NCBI GenBank assembly: GCA_040376705.1
Contig: JBEIQE010000001.1
Span: 62,001 to 126,000 of the forward strand
Source: JBEIQE01 sp040376705
Lineage (GTDB): Bacteria > Pseudomonadota > Alphaproteobacteria > UBA2400
Reading direction: 5' to 3'
Length of the DNA: 64,000 bases
In this document: in pieces, positions 8,913 through 16,831 of the stretch
Position numbering within the stretch: the stretch's first letter is position 1
Layout of the letters: each line of letters opens with the position of its first letter
Program-made: the position numbers and the translations under genes
Notes under the pieces: generated by a model
Told to the model about the DNA's origin: nothing
The model's database searches: none
The model's input: the letters and a program-made list of their open reading frames with translations, nothing else

Positions 8913-8984
8913 AGGTTAATGGGTAGCTTGGTTTGCAGGGACGGGCAAGGTTTCCCTCTTCCCCTGCATAGGGGATGGACTAAA

Positions 8985-9320
8985 TCAAGCCGACTCGTCG
9001 CTCTTGCCCAGTGCCGCTGCGCTTTTGGCATAGGCGGTGCTGGCCTTCAGGCGGGTGGAAAGCTGCTCGATGCCCGCCTTGGCGGCCTCGCGCTGGCGGC
9101 CAAAGTCCTGCGCCAGTTCGGCCAGCGCCTGATCGATTTCGAGCAGAGCCGGTATATGCATACGGCCCTCTTCCTTGGGCAGCTTTAACAGCCCGGCGTT
9201 GAGGGCCTCGAGCTTGGGGCTCAGCTCGCTCATATCGGCGGCATTGCCCTCGCTCATGAAGGTGCGTAACTGCTCGATGGTATTTTTAACGTCGGTCAGC
9301 TGGTCAGCAAATTCAGTCAT
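8985..9320 (-). CDS. Small helical protein, possible flagellar chaperone
   Basis: A 111-aa, almost entirely helical, acidic protein without membrane segments or signal peptide. It resembles FliT/FlgN-type export chaperones in size and in its long amphipathic helices (DQLTDVKNTIEQLRTFM, LLEIDQALAELAQDF, AGIEQLSTRL). I do not see family-specific residues, so the chaperone idea is an inference from context. The start overlaps the stop of the FlhX gene by 4 nt; fliO follows after about 70 nt. Confidence 0.65.
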   Translation of the reverse strand: MTEFADQLTDVKNTIEQLRTFMSEGNAADMSELSPKLEALNAGLLKLPKEEGRMHIPALLEIDQALAELAQDFGRQREAAKAGIEQLSTRLKASTAYAKSAAALGKSDESA

Positions 9321-9586
9321 TTTTCGTTCCTTCCGTTGGCCTCGTAAACACGGGCCAGAATATCGCTTACCGCCTGCAGGGCTTCGAGCGGGATGCTCTC
9401 CTCAAGATCGAGCGCCACAAGAATTTGCGCCAGATCGGCATCTTCACGCACTTTCACGCCATTGGCAAAGGCGAGGGCAAGAATCTCTTCGGCTACCTTG
9501 CCATAGCCGCTGGCCAATATCTGCGGCATGTCGCGGCTGCTTCCCAAAGCAGCGGCAATCTGGCGGCGGGGCTTCTCATCGCTCAT
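9317..9586 (-). CDS. Stand-alone FlhB C-terminal-like protein (FlhX type)
   Basis: An 89-aa protein resembling the cytoplasmic FlhB/YscU (EscU/HrcU family) domain after its autocleavage site: AAALG, ILASGYGKVAEEILALAFANGVKVREDADLA, then LDLEESIPLEALQAVSDILARVY. These match the FlhB pattern in which PVVENPPLARAL and IPGEHYRAVAEIISYVF occur. The NPTH/NPEH cleavage motif and the membrane part are absent. In other bacteria such proteins (FlhX) can partly replace the cleaved FlhB fragment in substrate-specificity switching; that role here is an inference. Overlaps of 4 nt on both sides place it in the csrA operon. Confidence 0.82.
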   Translation of the reverse strand: MSDEKPRRQIAAALGSSRDMPQILASGYGKVAEEILALAFANGVKVREDADLAQILVALDLEESIPLEALQAVSDILARVYEANGRNEK

Positions 9587-11094
9587 TTAATGTATAGTCC
9601 CAGCCATGCCGGCCGCGTTTCAGGCATATACAGCAAGCCTGCAGCTATAAGCAAAATCAGGGCCAGCGTGATCAGGGCTACCAGCCCGCCAGCCGCACTT
9701 ATTGTAGCGCGCATGGGCATAACCCGCTTGATTGCCCATTGGCCAACCAGCCCTACGGTGGCCCACCCGAGCAGAGCCAGAATAACAGCAATTGCGCCAT
9801 CTACCGCCATGGGTGGGACCGGCAGGTCAAAGCGCGGGGTATTGAGCCAGCTGTAGTAAATACCGCCAGCAATAACGGCGCTAATCACAGAGGCCATAAC
9901 GCGCGGCATCAGCGTGGTGCTGGCAAATACCTTTTTAAGCTGCGCATGAATGGCCATGGCCAAGGGGGCTGTGAGGCCAAACGGATAGCGCTGGCTAAAG
10001 AAGCGGGCAGGCTTTTCCCCCCGGCCCATGGCCTCGGCCAGCTCGCGGATGAGGCGGTATTTCTTGCTCATGGCCACCAGCGTACCAGCGTTCAGATCGG
10101 CGGGCACATGGCTGAGGGTATCGTCCAGCAATGGCGGGAATTCGGACAATACAGGCTTCATGCCTACAGCAATTACATCGTGAATTTCGCCCTTGAGGTT
10201 TAGGTTGTAACGGCCATAGGGCAGCAGGGCATCGTAATCTATAGCTGTACCAACCGGCGAGGGCATGGGCGTAATTACCGCATGCCCGCGTGCCAGCCCT
10301 TCGGCTCCCAGGGCATCAATCACCTGCGTTACGCCTTTGGGCGTAGAGGTGAGTGAGCCGAGCATGAAGCGGCCCTGTGCGGCCACTTTAAGTAATGTTT
10401 CCTCAACAAAAAAGCCGTGTCCCTGGCACTCGATACACAAGGTCAGGCCCGTCGCACGGCAATTGGCGCAGGGGGTGCGGCCTTTGGCCTGGCAGGTATG
10501 GCAGGCCAGTTTCATCTTGCCGCGGCAGTTAGTGCAGGGGCTGTTACGATCGTTCGGATTAACACCATTGCCACTACAGGTTGGGCACCACATTTCGCGC
10601 GCACCGTTACAGGCCCTGCAGTTGACCTCGCGCTGGCCGTGGCACTGGCGGCAGGTTTCATTCTTCTGGCCACGGCAGATATCGCACGGCAAAACCAGCG
10701 CTACGCGCTTGGTCTGTTTGGCCAAATCCCAGTCGCCCTGCTCAAGGCCCCAGCCGCCGGTGGGGCTTTTTGCCAGCCGTGCGCGTAGCTCTTCAACCCA
10801 GCTCGGATCTTCGGCCAACTCGCTATGGAAGCTGCCGATGTAGCCCGCCAGCTCTTCGCGGCTCTTGAACACGGCAGCTTCGTTGCCCTTGGGCAAACCC
10901 GGCACGCGGGTTTCGGTCGGGACCACCTGCAGCTCAAGCATCAAGCGGCCCGGAAGATGCAGGTCAGTCTCCTGAACAGTTTTGAGTTTGATGTCCTCGA
11001 GCGAGTAGCCGTTGCCAACCAGAAGGCGGCGGAGCAGGGCCAGGGTTTTGGCCTCGGTATCAGAAGATTTGGGGCCTTCTGGAATATTGCTCAT
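9583..11094 (-). CDS. Membrane protein with an eight-fold CxxC zinc-ribbon ladder
   Basis: A 503-aa protein I do not recognise as a named family. Residues 137-223 hold eight CxxC motifs starting at 137, 148, 159, 170, 187, 198, 209 and 220, a strict 11-residue period in two blocks of four. Most continue as CxxCxG, like the Cys-rich zinc domain of DnaJ, which has only four. No J domain (HPD) is present. The C-terminus has three membrane helices (about 395-413, 427-452 and 465-490). The ATG shares one base with the csrA stop (TAATG) and its end overlaps FlhX, so it is co-expressed with flagellar export genes. A membrane-tethered metal-binding chaperone-like role is speculative. Confidence 0.75.
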   Translation of the reverse strand: MSNIPEGPKSSDTEAKTLALLRRLLVGNGYSLEDIKLKTVQETDLHLPGRLMLELQVVPTETRVPGLPKGNEAAVFKSREELAGYIGSFHSELAEDPSWVEELRARLAKSPTGGWGLEQGDWDLAKQTKRVALVLPCDICRGQKNETCRQCHGQREVNCRACNGAREMWCPTCSGNGVNPNDRNSPCTNCRGKMKLACHTCQAKGRTPCANCRATGLTLCIECQGHGFFVEETLLKVAAQGRFMLGSLTSTPKGVTQVIDALGAEGLARGHAVITPMPSPVGTAIDYDALLPYGRYNLNLKGEIHDVIAVGMKPVLSEFPPLLDDTLSHVPADLNAGTLVAMSKKYRLIRELAEAMGRGEKPARFFSQRYPFGLTAPLAMAIHAQLKKVFASTTLMPRVMASVISAVIAGGIYYSWLNTPRFDLPVPPMAVDGAIAVILALLGWATVGLVGQWAIKRVMPMRATISAAGGLVALITLALILLIAAGLLYMPETRPAWLGLYIK

Positions 11095-11369
11095 TACTCG
11101 TCTTCATCCTCGGTTTTGGCGGTTGGAGGGGCCGGCGGTAGCGGCGAGGGCTTGACCGGCAGCATGAGGTTCGAAAGGTTGGGGGCATTTTCTGCCGCGG
11201 CACGGTTTTCCGCCTGGATGCGGTCGAATACTTCCTTACGCATTACCGTAACGTCAGGCGGGAAGTTGAAGCCCAGTTTTACGACCTTGCCGGAGACAGA
11301 AACCACAGTAACTTCAACATCTTCGTTGATTACGATGGTCTCTCCGATCTTTCGGGTCAAATAAAGCAC
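11094..11369 (-). CDS. csrA: Carbon storage regulator CsrA
   Basis: A 91-aa protein. Residues 1-58 (MLYLTRKIGETIVINEDVEV ... VMRKEVFDRIQAEN) are a complete CsrA: the LTRKxGE strand and the R of VMRKEV needed for GGA-loop RNA binding are present. A Pro-rich acidic extension of about 30 residues follows, ending in EDEDE. CsrA is a post-transcriptional regulator that often controls flagellar messages. Here it is the promoter-proximal gene of the minus-strand operon carrying fliO and fliP, divergent from flgB. Confidence 0.94.
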   Translation of the reverse strand: MLYLTRKIGETIVINEDVEVTVVSVSGKVVKLGFNFPPDVTVMRKEVFDRIQAENRAAAENAPNLSNLMLPVKPSPLPPAPPTAKTEDEDE

Positions 11370-11374
11370 TGAGT

Positions 11375-11390
11375 TGGCCCACTTCCTGCA
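11375..11390 (+). promoter_or_regulatory. Sigma-54-like promoter element upstream of flgB
   Basis: TGGCCC-N5-CTGCA matches the -24/-12 consensus TGGCAC-N5-TTGCW, with the invariant GG and GC ten bases apart. It lies about 105 nt before the flgB start, in the 126-nt csrA-flgB spacer, oriented toward flgB. Sigma-54 promoters drive flagellar basal-body operons in several alphaproteobacteria. No FlbD/FleQ-type enhancer site was identified. Confidence 0.45.
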
Positions 11391-11495
11391 AAGCCTGTGA
11401 TGAGCCCAAAAGGCTCCTATTGAGTATTAACAGGCCGGACCCGTTCTGACAAAGCGAAAAGCTGCAGAACCCCAGCCTTGAAGGGTAGGGATAAC

Positions 11496-11891
11496 ATGGA
11501 CCTCAACGGATTAGCGTTGTTCCAGCAAATGGAACAAAAAATGCACTGGCTTTCGGCCCGTCAGACTGTTCTGTCGGAAAACATCGCCAATGCCGATACC
11601 CCGTACTATCAGGCACGCGACCTCAAGCCGTTTGCTGCTGAAATGGCCAACGCCATGCCGGTTGTGCGCACCAATGTGAGCCATATCTCGGGCGGCAACG
11701 CCTCAACCGTGCCGGTCGTGGCGCGCGACCGCAACTTCATCGAGATCAGCCCTGATGGCAATCAGGTGTCGCTCGAAGACCAGCTGACCAAGGTTGCCGA
11801 CACCGGCATGGAATACCAGATGCTCACCAATCTGTACCGCAAGCAGCTGAGCATGATCAAAACCGCCCTTGGGCGTAACGGTTCGGCATAA
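11496..11891 (+). CDS. flgB: Flagellar basal-body rod protein FlgB
   Basis: A 131-aa protein. ATG 11496 is preferred over the in-frame TTG at 11478 because AAGGGTAGGG sits just before it and it restores the usual N-terminus. The flagellar rod signature is visible: QTVLSENIANADTPYYQARDLKPF (a helix plus the ANADTPxY motif). The C-terminal helix (MEYQMLTNLYRKQLSMIKTALG) is standard for FlgB, the proximal rod subunit exported by the flagellar type III system. First gene of flgB-flgC-fliE-fliQ. Confidence 0.95.
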   Translation: MDLNGLALFQQMEQKMHWLSARQTVLSENIANADTPYYQARDLKPFAAEMANAMPVVRTNVSHISGGNASTVPVVARDRNFIEISPDGNQVSLEDQLTKVADTGMEYQMLTNLYRKQLSMIKTALGRNGSA

Positions 11892-11905
11892 GGGGAGGAC
11901 GCATC

Positions 11906-12322
11906 ATGAGCAACGATCTCGTAAATTCCCTCTCCATCTCATCCTCGGGTATGAAGGCGCAGAGCCTGCGTATGCGGGTGATTTCAGAGAATATCGCCAA
12001 CGCCAACTCAACCGGCCTGACGCCGGGTGATATGCCCTACCGCCGCCAGGTGGTGAGCTTTGAGAACGAGCTGGACCGCGCTACCGGCGCCAATATGGTC
12101 AAGGTGAGCGAAGTGGGTAAGGACCCCTCGCAGTTCCAGCGCAGGTTCATGCCCGGTCACCCAAGTGCTGATGCTGATGGCTATGTGATGATGCCGAACG
12201 TCAATACCCTGATTGAGACCATGGATATGCGTGAGGCGCAGCGCAGCTACGAAGCGAATTTGAATGTTATCGAAGTTTCGCGTATGATGATCATGCGCAC
12301 TATCGATATGCTGAGAGCTTAA
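11906..12322 (+). CDS. flgC: Flagellar basal-body rod protein FlgC
   Basis: A 138-aa protein with RBS GGGGAGGA. The N-terminal rod motif RVISENIANANSTGLTPGDMPYRRQ and the C-terminal axial helix (MDMREAQRSYEANLNVIEVSRMM) define FlgC, the second proximal rod subunit. Length fits the family. It lies 14 nt after flgB. Confidence 0.96.
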   Translation: MSNDLVNSLSISSSGMKAQSLRMRVISENIANANSTGLTPGDMPYRRQVVSFENELDRATGANMVKVSEVGKDPSQFQRRFMPGHPSADADGYVMMPNVNTLIETMDMREAQRSYEANLNVIEVSRMMIMRTIDMLRA

Positions 12323-12336
12323 GGGAGGGCTGACAC

Positions 12337-12642
12337 ATGGTAAACATGAACCAGATTGCAGCCGCCGCTTACGGTGCTACCTCCAAGCTGCCAACCGCTG
12401 CCGGTGAGGGCGAAGCCCTGGGCGGCTCGAGCTTTGCCGATCTGGTCTCTTCAGCCCTTGATGACGCGATTGGCAGCCAGAAGGCCGCCGAGCAGATCTC
12501 GCGCGATGCCGTTATCGGTAAGGCCGATATCAATGATGTGATCCTCGCCGTACAGAACGCCGATGTGGTGCTGAATACCGTTGTCGCCATCCGCGACAAG
12601 GTAGTAAACGCCTATCAGGACATCCTGAGGATGGCCATTTAA
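12337..12642 (+). CDS. fliE: Flagellar hook-basal body complex protein FliE
   Basis: A 101-aa protein with RBS GGGAGGG. It has the FliE pattern: a variable N-terminus, then FADLVSSALDDAIGSQKAAEQIS, a central helix with DINDVILAVQNADVVLNTVVAIRDKVV, and a terminal YQDILRMAI. FliE joins the rod to the MS ring and export gate. It follows flgC by 14 nt, the standard alphaproteobacterial order. Confidence 0.95.
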   Translation: MVNMNQIAAAAYGATSKLPTAAGEGEALGGSSFADLVSSALDDAIGSQKAAEQISRDAVIGKADINDVILAVQNADVVLNTVVAIRDKVVNAYQDILRMAI

Positions 12643-12684
12643 GGCGGGATTTGCCATTAAGGCCAATCGTGTTATGCTGGCTGC

Positions 12685-12963
12685 ATGACTGAAGCGGATA
12701 TCATCCAAATCACCCGCGACGCGATCTGGCTGCTGCTGGTCGTGTGCTCGCCGCTTCTTATTATCGCCATGGTGGTGGGTTTCGTTATCTCGCTCATTCA
12801 GGCGCTGACGCAAATTCAGGAAGCGACTATCGCTTTCGTGCCTAAAATCATCATCATGTTCCTCTCGCTCATGTTTTTGCTGCCGTTCATGACGCAAAAG
12901 ATGATCGACTTCGGCAACCGCCTCTCACCGATGATTATTCAGGTTGGTGCCTCACAAGAGTAG
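12685..12963 (+). CDS. fliQ: Flagellar export gate protein FliQ
   Basis: A 92-aa protein with two membrane helices (about residues 14-37 and 52-72). The conserved hairpin VVGFVISLIQALTQIQEATIAFVPK identifies FliQ of the export gate. Normally fliR follows directly; here two opposite-strand membrane-protein genes intervene and the last 29 nt of fliQ overlap the 3' end of the first of them. Confidence 0.95.
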   Translation: MTEADIIQITRDAIWLLLVVCSPLLIIAMVVGFVISLIQALTQIQEATIAFVPKIIIMFLSLMFLLPFMTQKMIDFGNRLSPMIIQVGASQE

Positions 12964-14491
12964 TGCCTGCAGGCAGGGTCTTCTCCCAAGCCGAGAGCGC
13001 TTTTTCTAGACGCTCAGCCTCAGCCGGATTGGCGAGGTAGAGGCTTACTGTATTGTGAGCTACCACAACGCTATCCCGATTAAAGCTAAATTCCCCTACT
13101 TTGCTCCAGCTGGCAGGTATCTGGTTGGTGAACCAAGGATCGTAAAGAATGAAGAGGCTAACCCCGTGGCGCGTAGCATAATCGGCCAGTGCCGCCTGAT
13201 TCCATTTGCTGCCAAAGGCGCGTAGCTGTCTGACCTCCTCAGAGCCAAGGCCAAAAATATCATGCACCTGGTAGGGGTTTTGCCAACTTAGGTAGCCAAT
13301 GTCATTCGCACCAACCGGGCCTTGCCAGAAGTTTTTTATCAGGCGCGTGTATTGCACCTGCTGCCAATAGATATCCTGACTGGCGTAGGGCATTTTTGCT
13401 GTTGTCAGTAAACTAGCGTAAAAACAAAGCATGAATGCAAAGGCCCAGATGCAGCGCGAAGCAGGGCTGAACTTTATTGTCAGTATAACTGGGCGCAGGG
13501 TGTAGAGAAGCGCTATGAAGCCAAAGGCAAGTAGATAGCTATGATAGCGGTCACTCCAGATAACTCGCCCCCCCAGTATATGGGCAAGAATGCAAAGCAT
13601 GGCCAGCAGAGCAATACGGTTTCGGTAAATCACCATCGTGATTGACAGGAAAACCAGTAAGATAATCAAAATGGATGACTGCGGATGCAGGAGGTTGAGC
13701 ACGACACGCTCAAGAAAGACCTGAAACGGTTCGGCACCATTAATCGCGTCGGTTTTTATAAGAACCGAGCCCGCTACAAGAGGTAGGCCAAGTGAGTACA
13801 GATAAGCTGCATGTGCCAGCTGGATGGCTGTTTCTGTGGCGCCCACCAGCACGGCTACCAGTCTGTAACGCGTCGTCAACAGCCATAACAGGGTAAGGCC
13901 GAACAGCGCTATGCCTTCGTAGCGGATCATGGGCATAAGAATAAGCGCCGCCCAGAACCACTTGGGCAGAGGTTTATTCTCATTTAGATCGATCAGTGCT
14001 GAGAGTACAGCCAACACGGTAGTAATATGCAGGCTGTGTTCCATGCCCAGCAGCAGCATGGTATAAATGTTGGTGGCCAGAGCAAAAAAGGCTACTAGCC
14101 AGCCAGTCGCATATGTTGGGTAAAGGTTGGTGAGGTTCAGCTGGCCAGAGATGCGGCACAGCAGCCACAGGCTGATGGCCGCAGGCACCAGGTTGAGAAA
14201 CAGTGGTGCCAGCAGAAAATCAGCAAATGGCACCAGCAACCACGGATAGATTATTGATGAAGAGGCTGCCGCCGGAATGCCTGCCGTCGTACCGTATTGG
14301 CCCGGCAAGAGGCTGGCGATAGCCAAATGAATATAGGTATCGTCTATCGGATAGGTGAAATGTCCCTCGGTCATATACAGGCTGCACGCCAGAAAAATGG
14401 CGATGATCAGCCCAGAGAGGGCAAGGGTTTGGGCATAAATACGCGGTGATGTACTTGAGTAAACCATATGCTTAACTTCGCCAGTGCTCAT
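12935..14491 (-). CDS. GT-C-like polytopic membrane protein, tandem copy B
   Basis: A 518-aa protein with about ten membrane helices. A DD pair at residues 50-51 (YPIDDTYIHLAIA) in the first periplasmic loop resembles the acidic motif of GT-C glycosyltransferases that use lipid-linked sugars. The conserved GMEHSLH and MIRYEG motifs and a C-terminal soluble part (GLGSEEVRQLRAFG) are shared with its neighbour. I infer a polyprenyl-phosphate-sugar-dependent transferase; flagellin or surface glycan modification is possible but unproven. It overlaps copy A's stop by 4 nt and fliQ by 29 nt. Confidence 0.78.
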   Translation of the reverse strand: MSTGEVKHMVYSSTSPRIYAQTLALSGLIIAIFLACSLYMTEGHFTYPIDDTYIHLAIASLLPGQYGTTAGIPAAASSSIIYPWLLVPFADFLLAPLFLNLVPAAISLWLLCRISGQLNLTNLYPTYATGWLVAFFALATNIYTMLLLGMEHSLHITTVLAVLSALIDLNENKPLPKWFWAALILMPMIRYEGIALFGLTLLWLLTTRYRLVAVLVGATETAIQLAHAAYLYSLGLPLVAGSVLIKTDAINGAEPFQVFLERVVLNLLHPQSSILIILLVFLSITMVIYRNRIALLAMLCILAHILGGRVIWSDRYHSYLLAFGFIALLYTLRPVILTIKFSPASRCIWAFAFMLCFYASLLTTAKMPYASQDIYWQQVQYTRLIKNFWQGPVGANDIGYLSWQNPYQVHDIFGLGSEEVRQLRAFGSKWNQAALADYATRHGVSLFILYDPWFTNQIPASWSKVGEFSFNRDSVVVAHNTVSLYLANPAEAERLEKALSAWEKTLPAGTTLVRHQPE

Positions 14492-16035
14492 TTATATTGA
14501 TGCCTTATAAGTGTTGTGCCGGCTGGCAGCGTCTTCTGCCATGCCATGAGGGCTTTTTCAAGCCGCTCGGCCTCAGCTGGATTGGCGAGATAAAGACTTA
14601 CATAATTGTAGGCAACATTAACGTGTGGCCGGTTGAAGCTGAAATCTGCAACCTTGACCCAGCTGTCAGGCAGCTGTCCTGTAAACCAGGGGTCATAAAT
14701 AATAAACAGGCTTAGATTATATCTGTTTGCATAGTCGTCCAGCTCTGCCGGATCCCAGCGATTACCATGCACGCGCAGCTGTCGCACTTCCTCAGAGCCG
14801 AGGCCGTAAATATCGTAAATCGGATAGGGGCTTTGCCAGCTTAGATAACCTATGTCGTTTGCACCAACTGGGTCTTGCCAAAAATCGCGTACCAGCCGCG
14901 TGAATTGTACCTGCTGTAGATAAATATCCTGACTGGCATAAGGGGTTTTAAGCGTTGTCCAGAAGCTGCTGTGATAACTGGCAACAAAAACAATCAGCCA
15001 CAGTAGCCGGGAAATTGCATTGAACTCTATGCGAGCGATAGTTGGGCGCAGCAAATACATCAATACGATGAAGCTGAACGCGAGCAGATAGCTTTGGTAA
15101 CGATCGCCCCATACAATTTTTCCCCCAATAAAATGAGCAATAATGCAGATAAACGCCAGTGCCACGATGCGATTGGCATGTTTGCCTGGCGCGAACAGCA
15201 GAAGTGCTGAGATAATAAGTAATATCCAGCTTCGTGGCTGAATCAGGTTATTGCGGATACGATCAAGAATACTGATGATTGGAGTGTCTATGTTGTTTAC
15301 GCCGGTTTTTATCAGAATTGAGGCCGCTACCATGGGCAAGCCAGATGAATGCATATAAGCGGCGTGAATAAGGTGGACGCCCATCTCTATCCCGCCAACT
15401 ATTAGGGCTGACATCCTGTATTGTGTGGTGAGCAGCCAGAGCAATGTAATGCCGAACATCGCAAATCCTTCGTAACGGATCATCGGCATCAGGATGAGTG
15501 CTGCCCAGAACCATTTGGGCAGTGGCTTCTTGTCATTCAGGTCGATCAGGCCGGAGAGTACAGCCAGAACAGCTGTAATATGCAGGCTGTGCTCCATCCC
15601 CAGCAGCGGCATACTGTAAAGGTTGCCCGCCAAACCAAGCAGCAAAATTATAGGGGCTGTTGCCCACGCGGGATAAAGAGTGATGAGGTTAAGCTGGGCC
15701 GAGATGCGGCAGAGCAGCCATAGGCTGGTTGCAAGTGCCAGCAGGTTAAGTACAAGTGGGGCAAACACCAAGTCGGCAAAGGGTGCCAGAAGCCACGGAT
15801 ATATAAGTGAGGATGAGGCTGCTGCCGGAATACCTGCCGTTGTGCCATATTGCCCCGGCAAGAGGCTGGCGATGGCCAGATGGATATAGGCATCGTCAAC
15901 CGCATAAGTGAAATGCCCGTCAGTCAGGTACAGGCTGCAACCCACAAGAACGGCAATAACCAGGCCCGAGAGGGCAAGCGTTTGGGCGTAAATACGGGCA
16001 GAAGGCATGACGGCACATATAGCTGAGAGCGCCAT
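14488..16035 (-). CDS. GT-C-like polytopic membrane protein, tandem copy A
   Basis: A 515-aa paralog of the next gene, similar along its whole length, including DDAYIHLAIASLLPGQYGTT at the DD motif (D47/D48), LGMEHSLHI, PLPKWFWAALILMPMIRYEG and the terminal PAGTTLIRHQ. Conservation extends to long shared stretches of DNA, so the duplication looks recent or maintained by gene conversion. The start is 18 nt from the divergent fliR start. The pair is an insertion between fliQ and fliR relative to the usual order. Confidence 0.78.
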   Translation of the reverse strand: MALSAICAVMPSARIYAQTLALSGLVIAVLVGCSLYLTDGHFTYAVDDAYIHLAIASLLPGQYGTTAGIPAAASSSLIYPWLLAPFADLVFAPLVLNLLALATSLWLLCRISAQLNLITLYPAWATAPIILLLGLAGNLYSMPLLGMEHSLHITAVLAVLSGLIDLNDKKPLPKWFWAALILMPMIRYEGFAMFGITLLWLLTTQYRMSALIVGGIEMGVHLIHAAYMHSSGLPMVAASILIKTGVNNIDTPIISILDRIRNNLIQPRSWILLIISALLLFAPGKHANRIVALAFICIIAHFIGGKIVWGDRYQSYLLAFSFIVLMYLLRPTIARIEFNAISRLLWLIVFVASYHSSFWTTLKTPYASQDIYLQQVQFTRLVRDFWQDPVGANDIGYLSWQSPYPIYDIYGLGSEEVRQLRVHGNRWDPAELDDYANRYNLSLFIIYDPWFTGQLPDSWVKVADFSFNRPHVNVAYNYVSLYLANPAEAERLEKALMAWQKTLPAGTTLIRHQYK

Positions 16036-16053
16036 ATTGCGCTATCCTAAGTT

Positions 16054-16830
16054 ATGCCTGAGTCGGTACTGCAAGAGCTGCTCACAACCAATGTCTTCGC
16101 GTGGATGCTAATCTTCACGCGGGTGGGCTCCGCTTTTATCGTTTTGCCGGGTGTTGGCGAGGCGTTTGTGCCGTCGCGCATTCGTCTGCTGTTCGCGCTT
16201 ACGGTCAGTGCGCTGCTGGTGCCGGTAATTGGCCCCAAGTTACCTGCCATGCCAGCACAGGTGCTCGACCTGCTGGCACTGATTGCGGGTGAAGCATTCT
16301 ACGGCCTGTTCATTGGTATTGTGGCACGGCTCATCATGTCCACAGTTGAAACTGCGGGTATGATCATCGCCATGCAGATATCGCTTTCCAACGCGTCGGT
16401 TTTCAACCCCGCCATGGCAGCGCAAAGCTCGCTCACCTCGGCGCTTTTGGGCGTAGCTGCGCTGGCGCTGATGTTCGCGGCTGATTTGCACCACTTGCTG
16501 CTCTGGGCGGTGGCGGATAGTTATACGGTATTCACTCCCGGCACCTTCCCGCAAATGGGCGATCATGCCACCACTTATGCAAGGTTACTGGGGCAGAGCT
16601 TTGGTGTGGCCACGCAGCTTTCGGCGCCGTTTTTGGTGCTAGGTCTTGTTTTTTATCTCGGCCTTGGCCTGCTGGCGCGCCTCATGCCGCAGTTGCAGAT
16701 CTTCTTCATCGCCATTCCAGCGCAGATTTATCTCGGGCTTATCATTTTGGGCTTAACCCTCTCCACCATGATGATGGTGTGGCTGAACTACGCCCGCTTT
16801 ACAATCAACGCTTTGATGGGGGTCGAATAA
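16054..16830 (+). CDS. fliR: Flagellar export gate protein FliR
   Basis: A 258-aa protein with six predicted membrane helices. Family features are FTRVGSAFIVLPGVGEAFVPSRIR near the N-terminus, LIAGEAFYGLFIGIVARL, MQISLSNASVFNPA and QLQIFFIAIPAQIYLGL near the C-terminus. FliR completes the FliPQR gate. The fliR stop is one base from the flhB ATG. Its promoter must lie in the 18-nt divergent spacer or in the flanking gene, because the GT-C pair separates it from fliQ. Confidence 0.95.
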   Translation: MPESVLQELLTTNVFAWMLIFTRVGSAFIVLPGVGEAFVPSRIRLLFALTVSALLVPVIGPKLPAMPAQVLDLLALIAGEAFYGLFIGIVARLIMSTVETAGMIIAMQISLSNASVFNPAMAAQSSLTSALLGVAALALMFAADLHHLLLWAVADSYTVFTPGTFPQMGDHATTYARLLGQSFGVATQLSAPFLVLGLVFYLGLGLLARLMPQLQIFFIAIPAQIYLGLIILGLTLSTMMMVWLNYARFTINALMGVE

Positions 16831-16831
16831 G

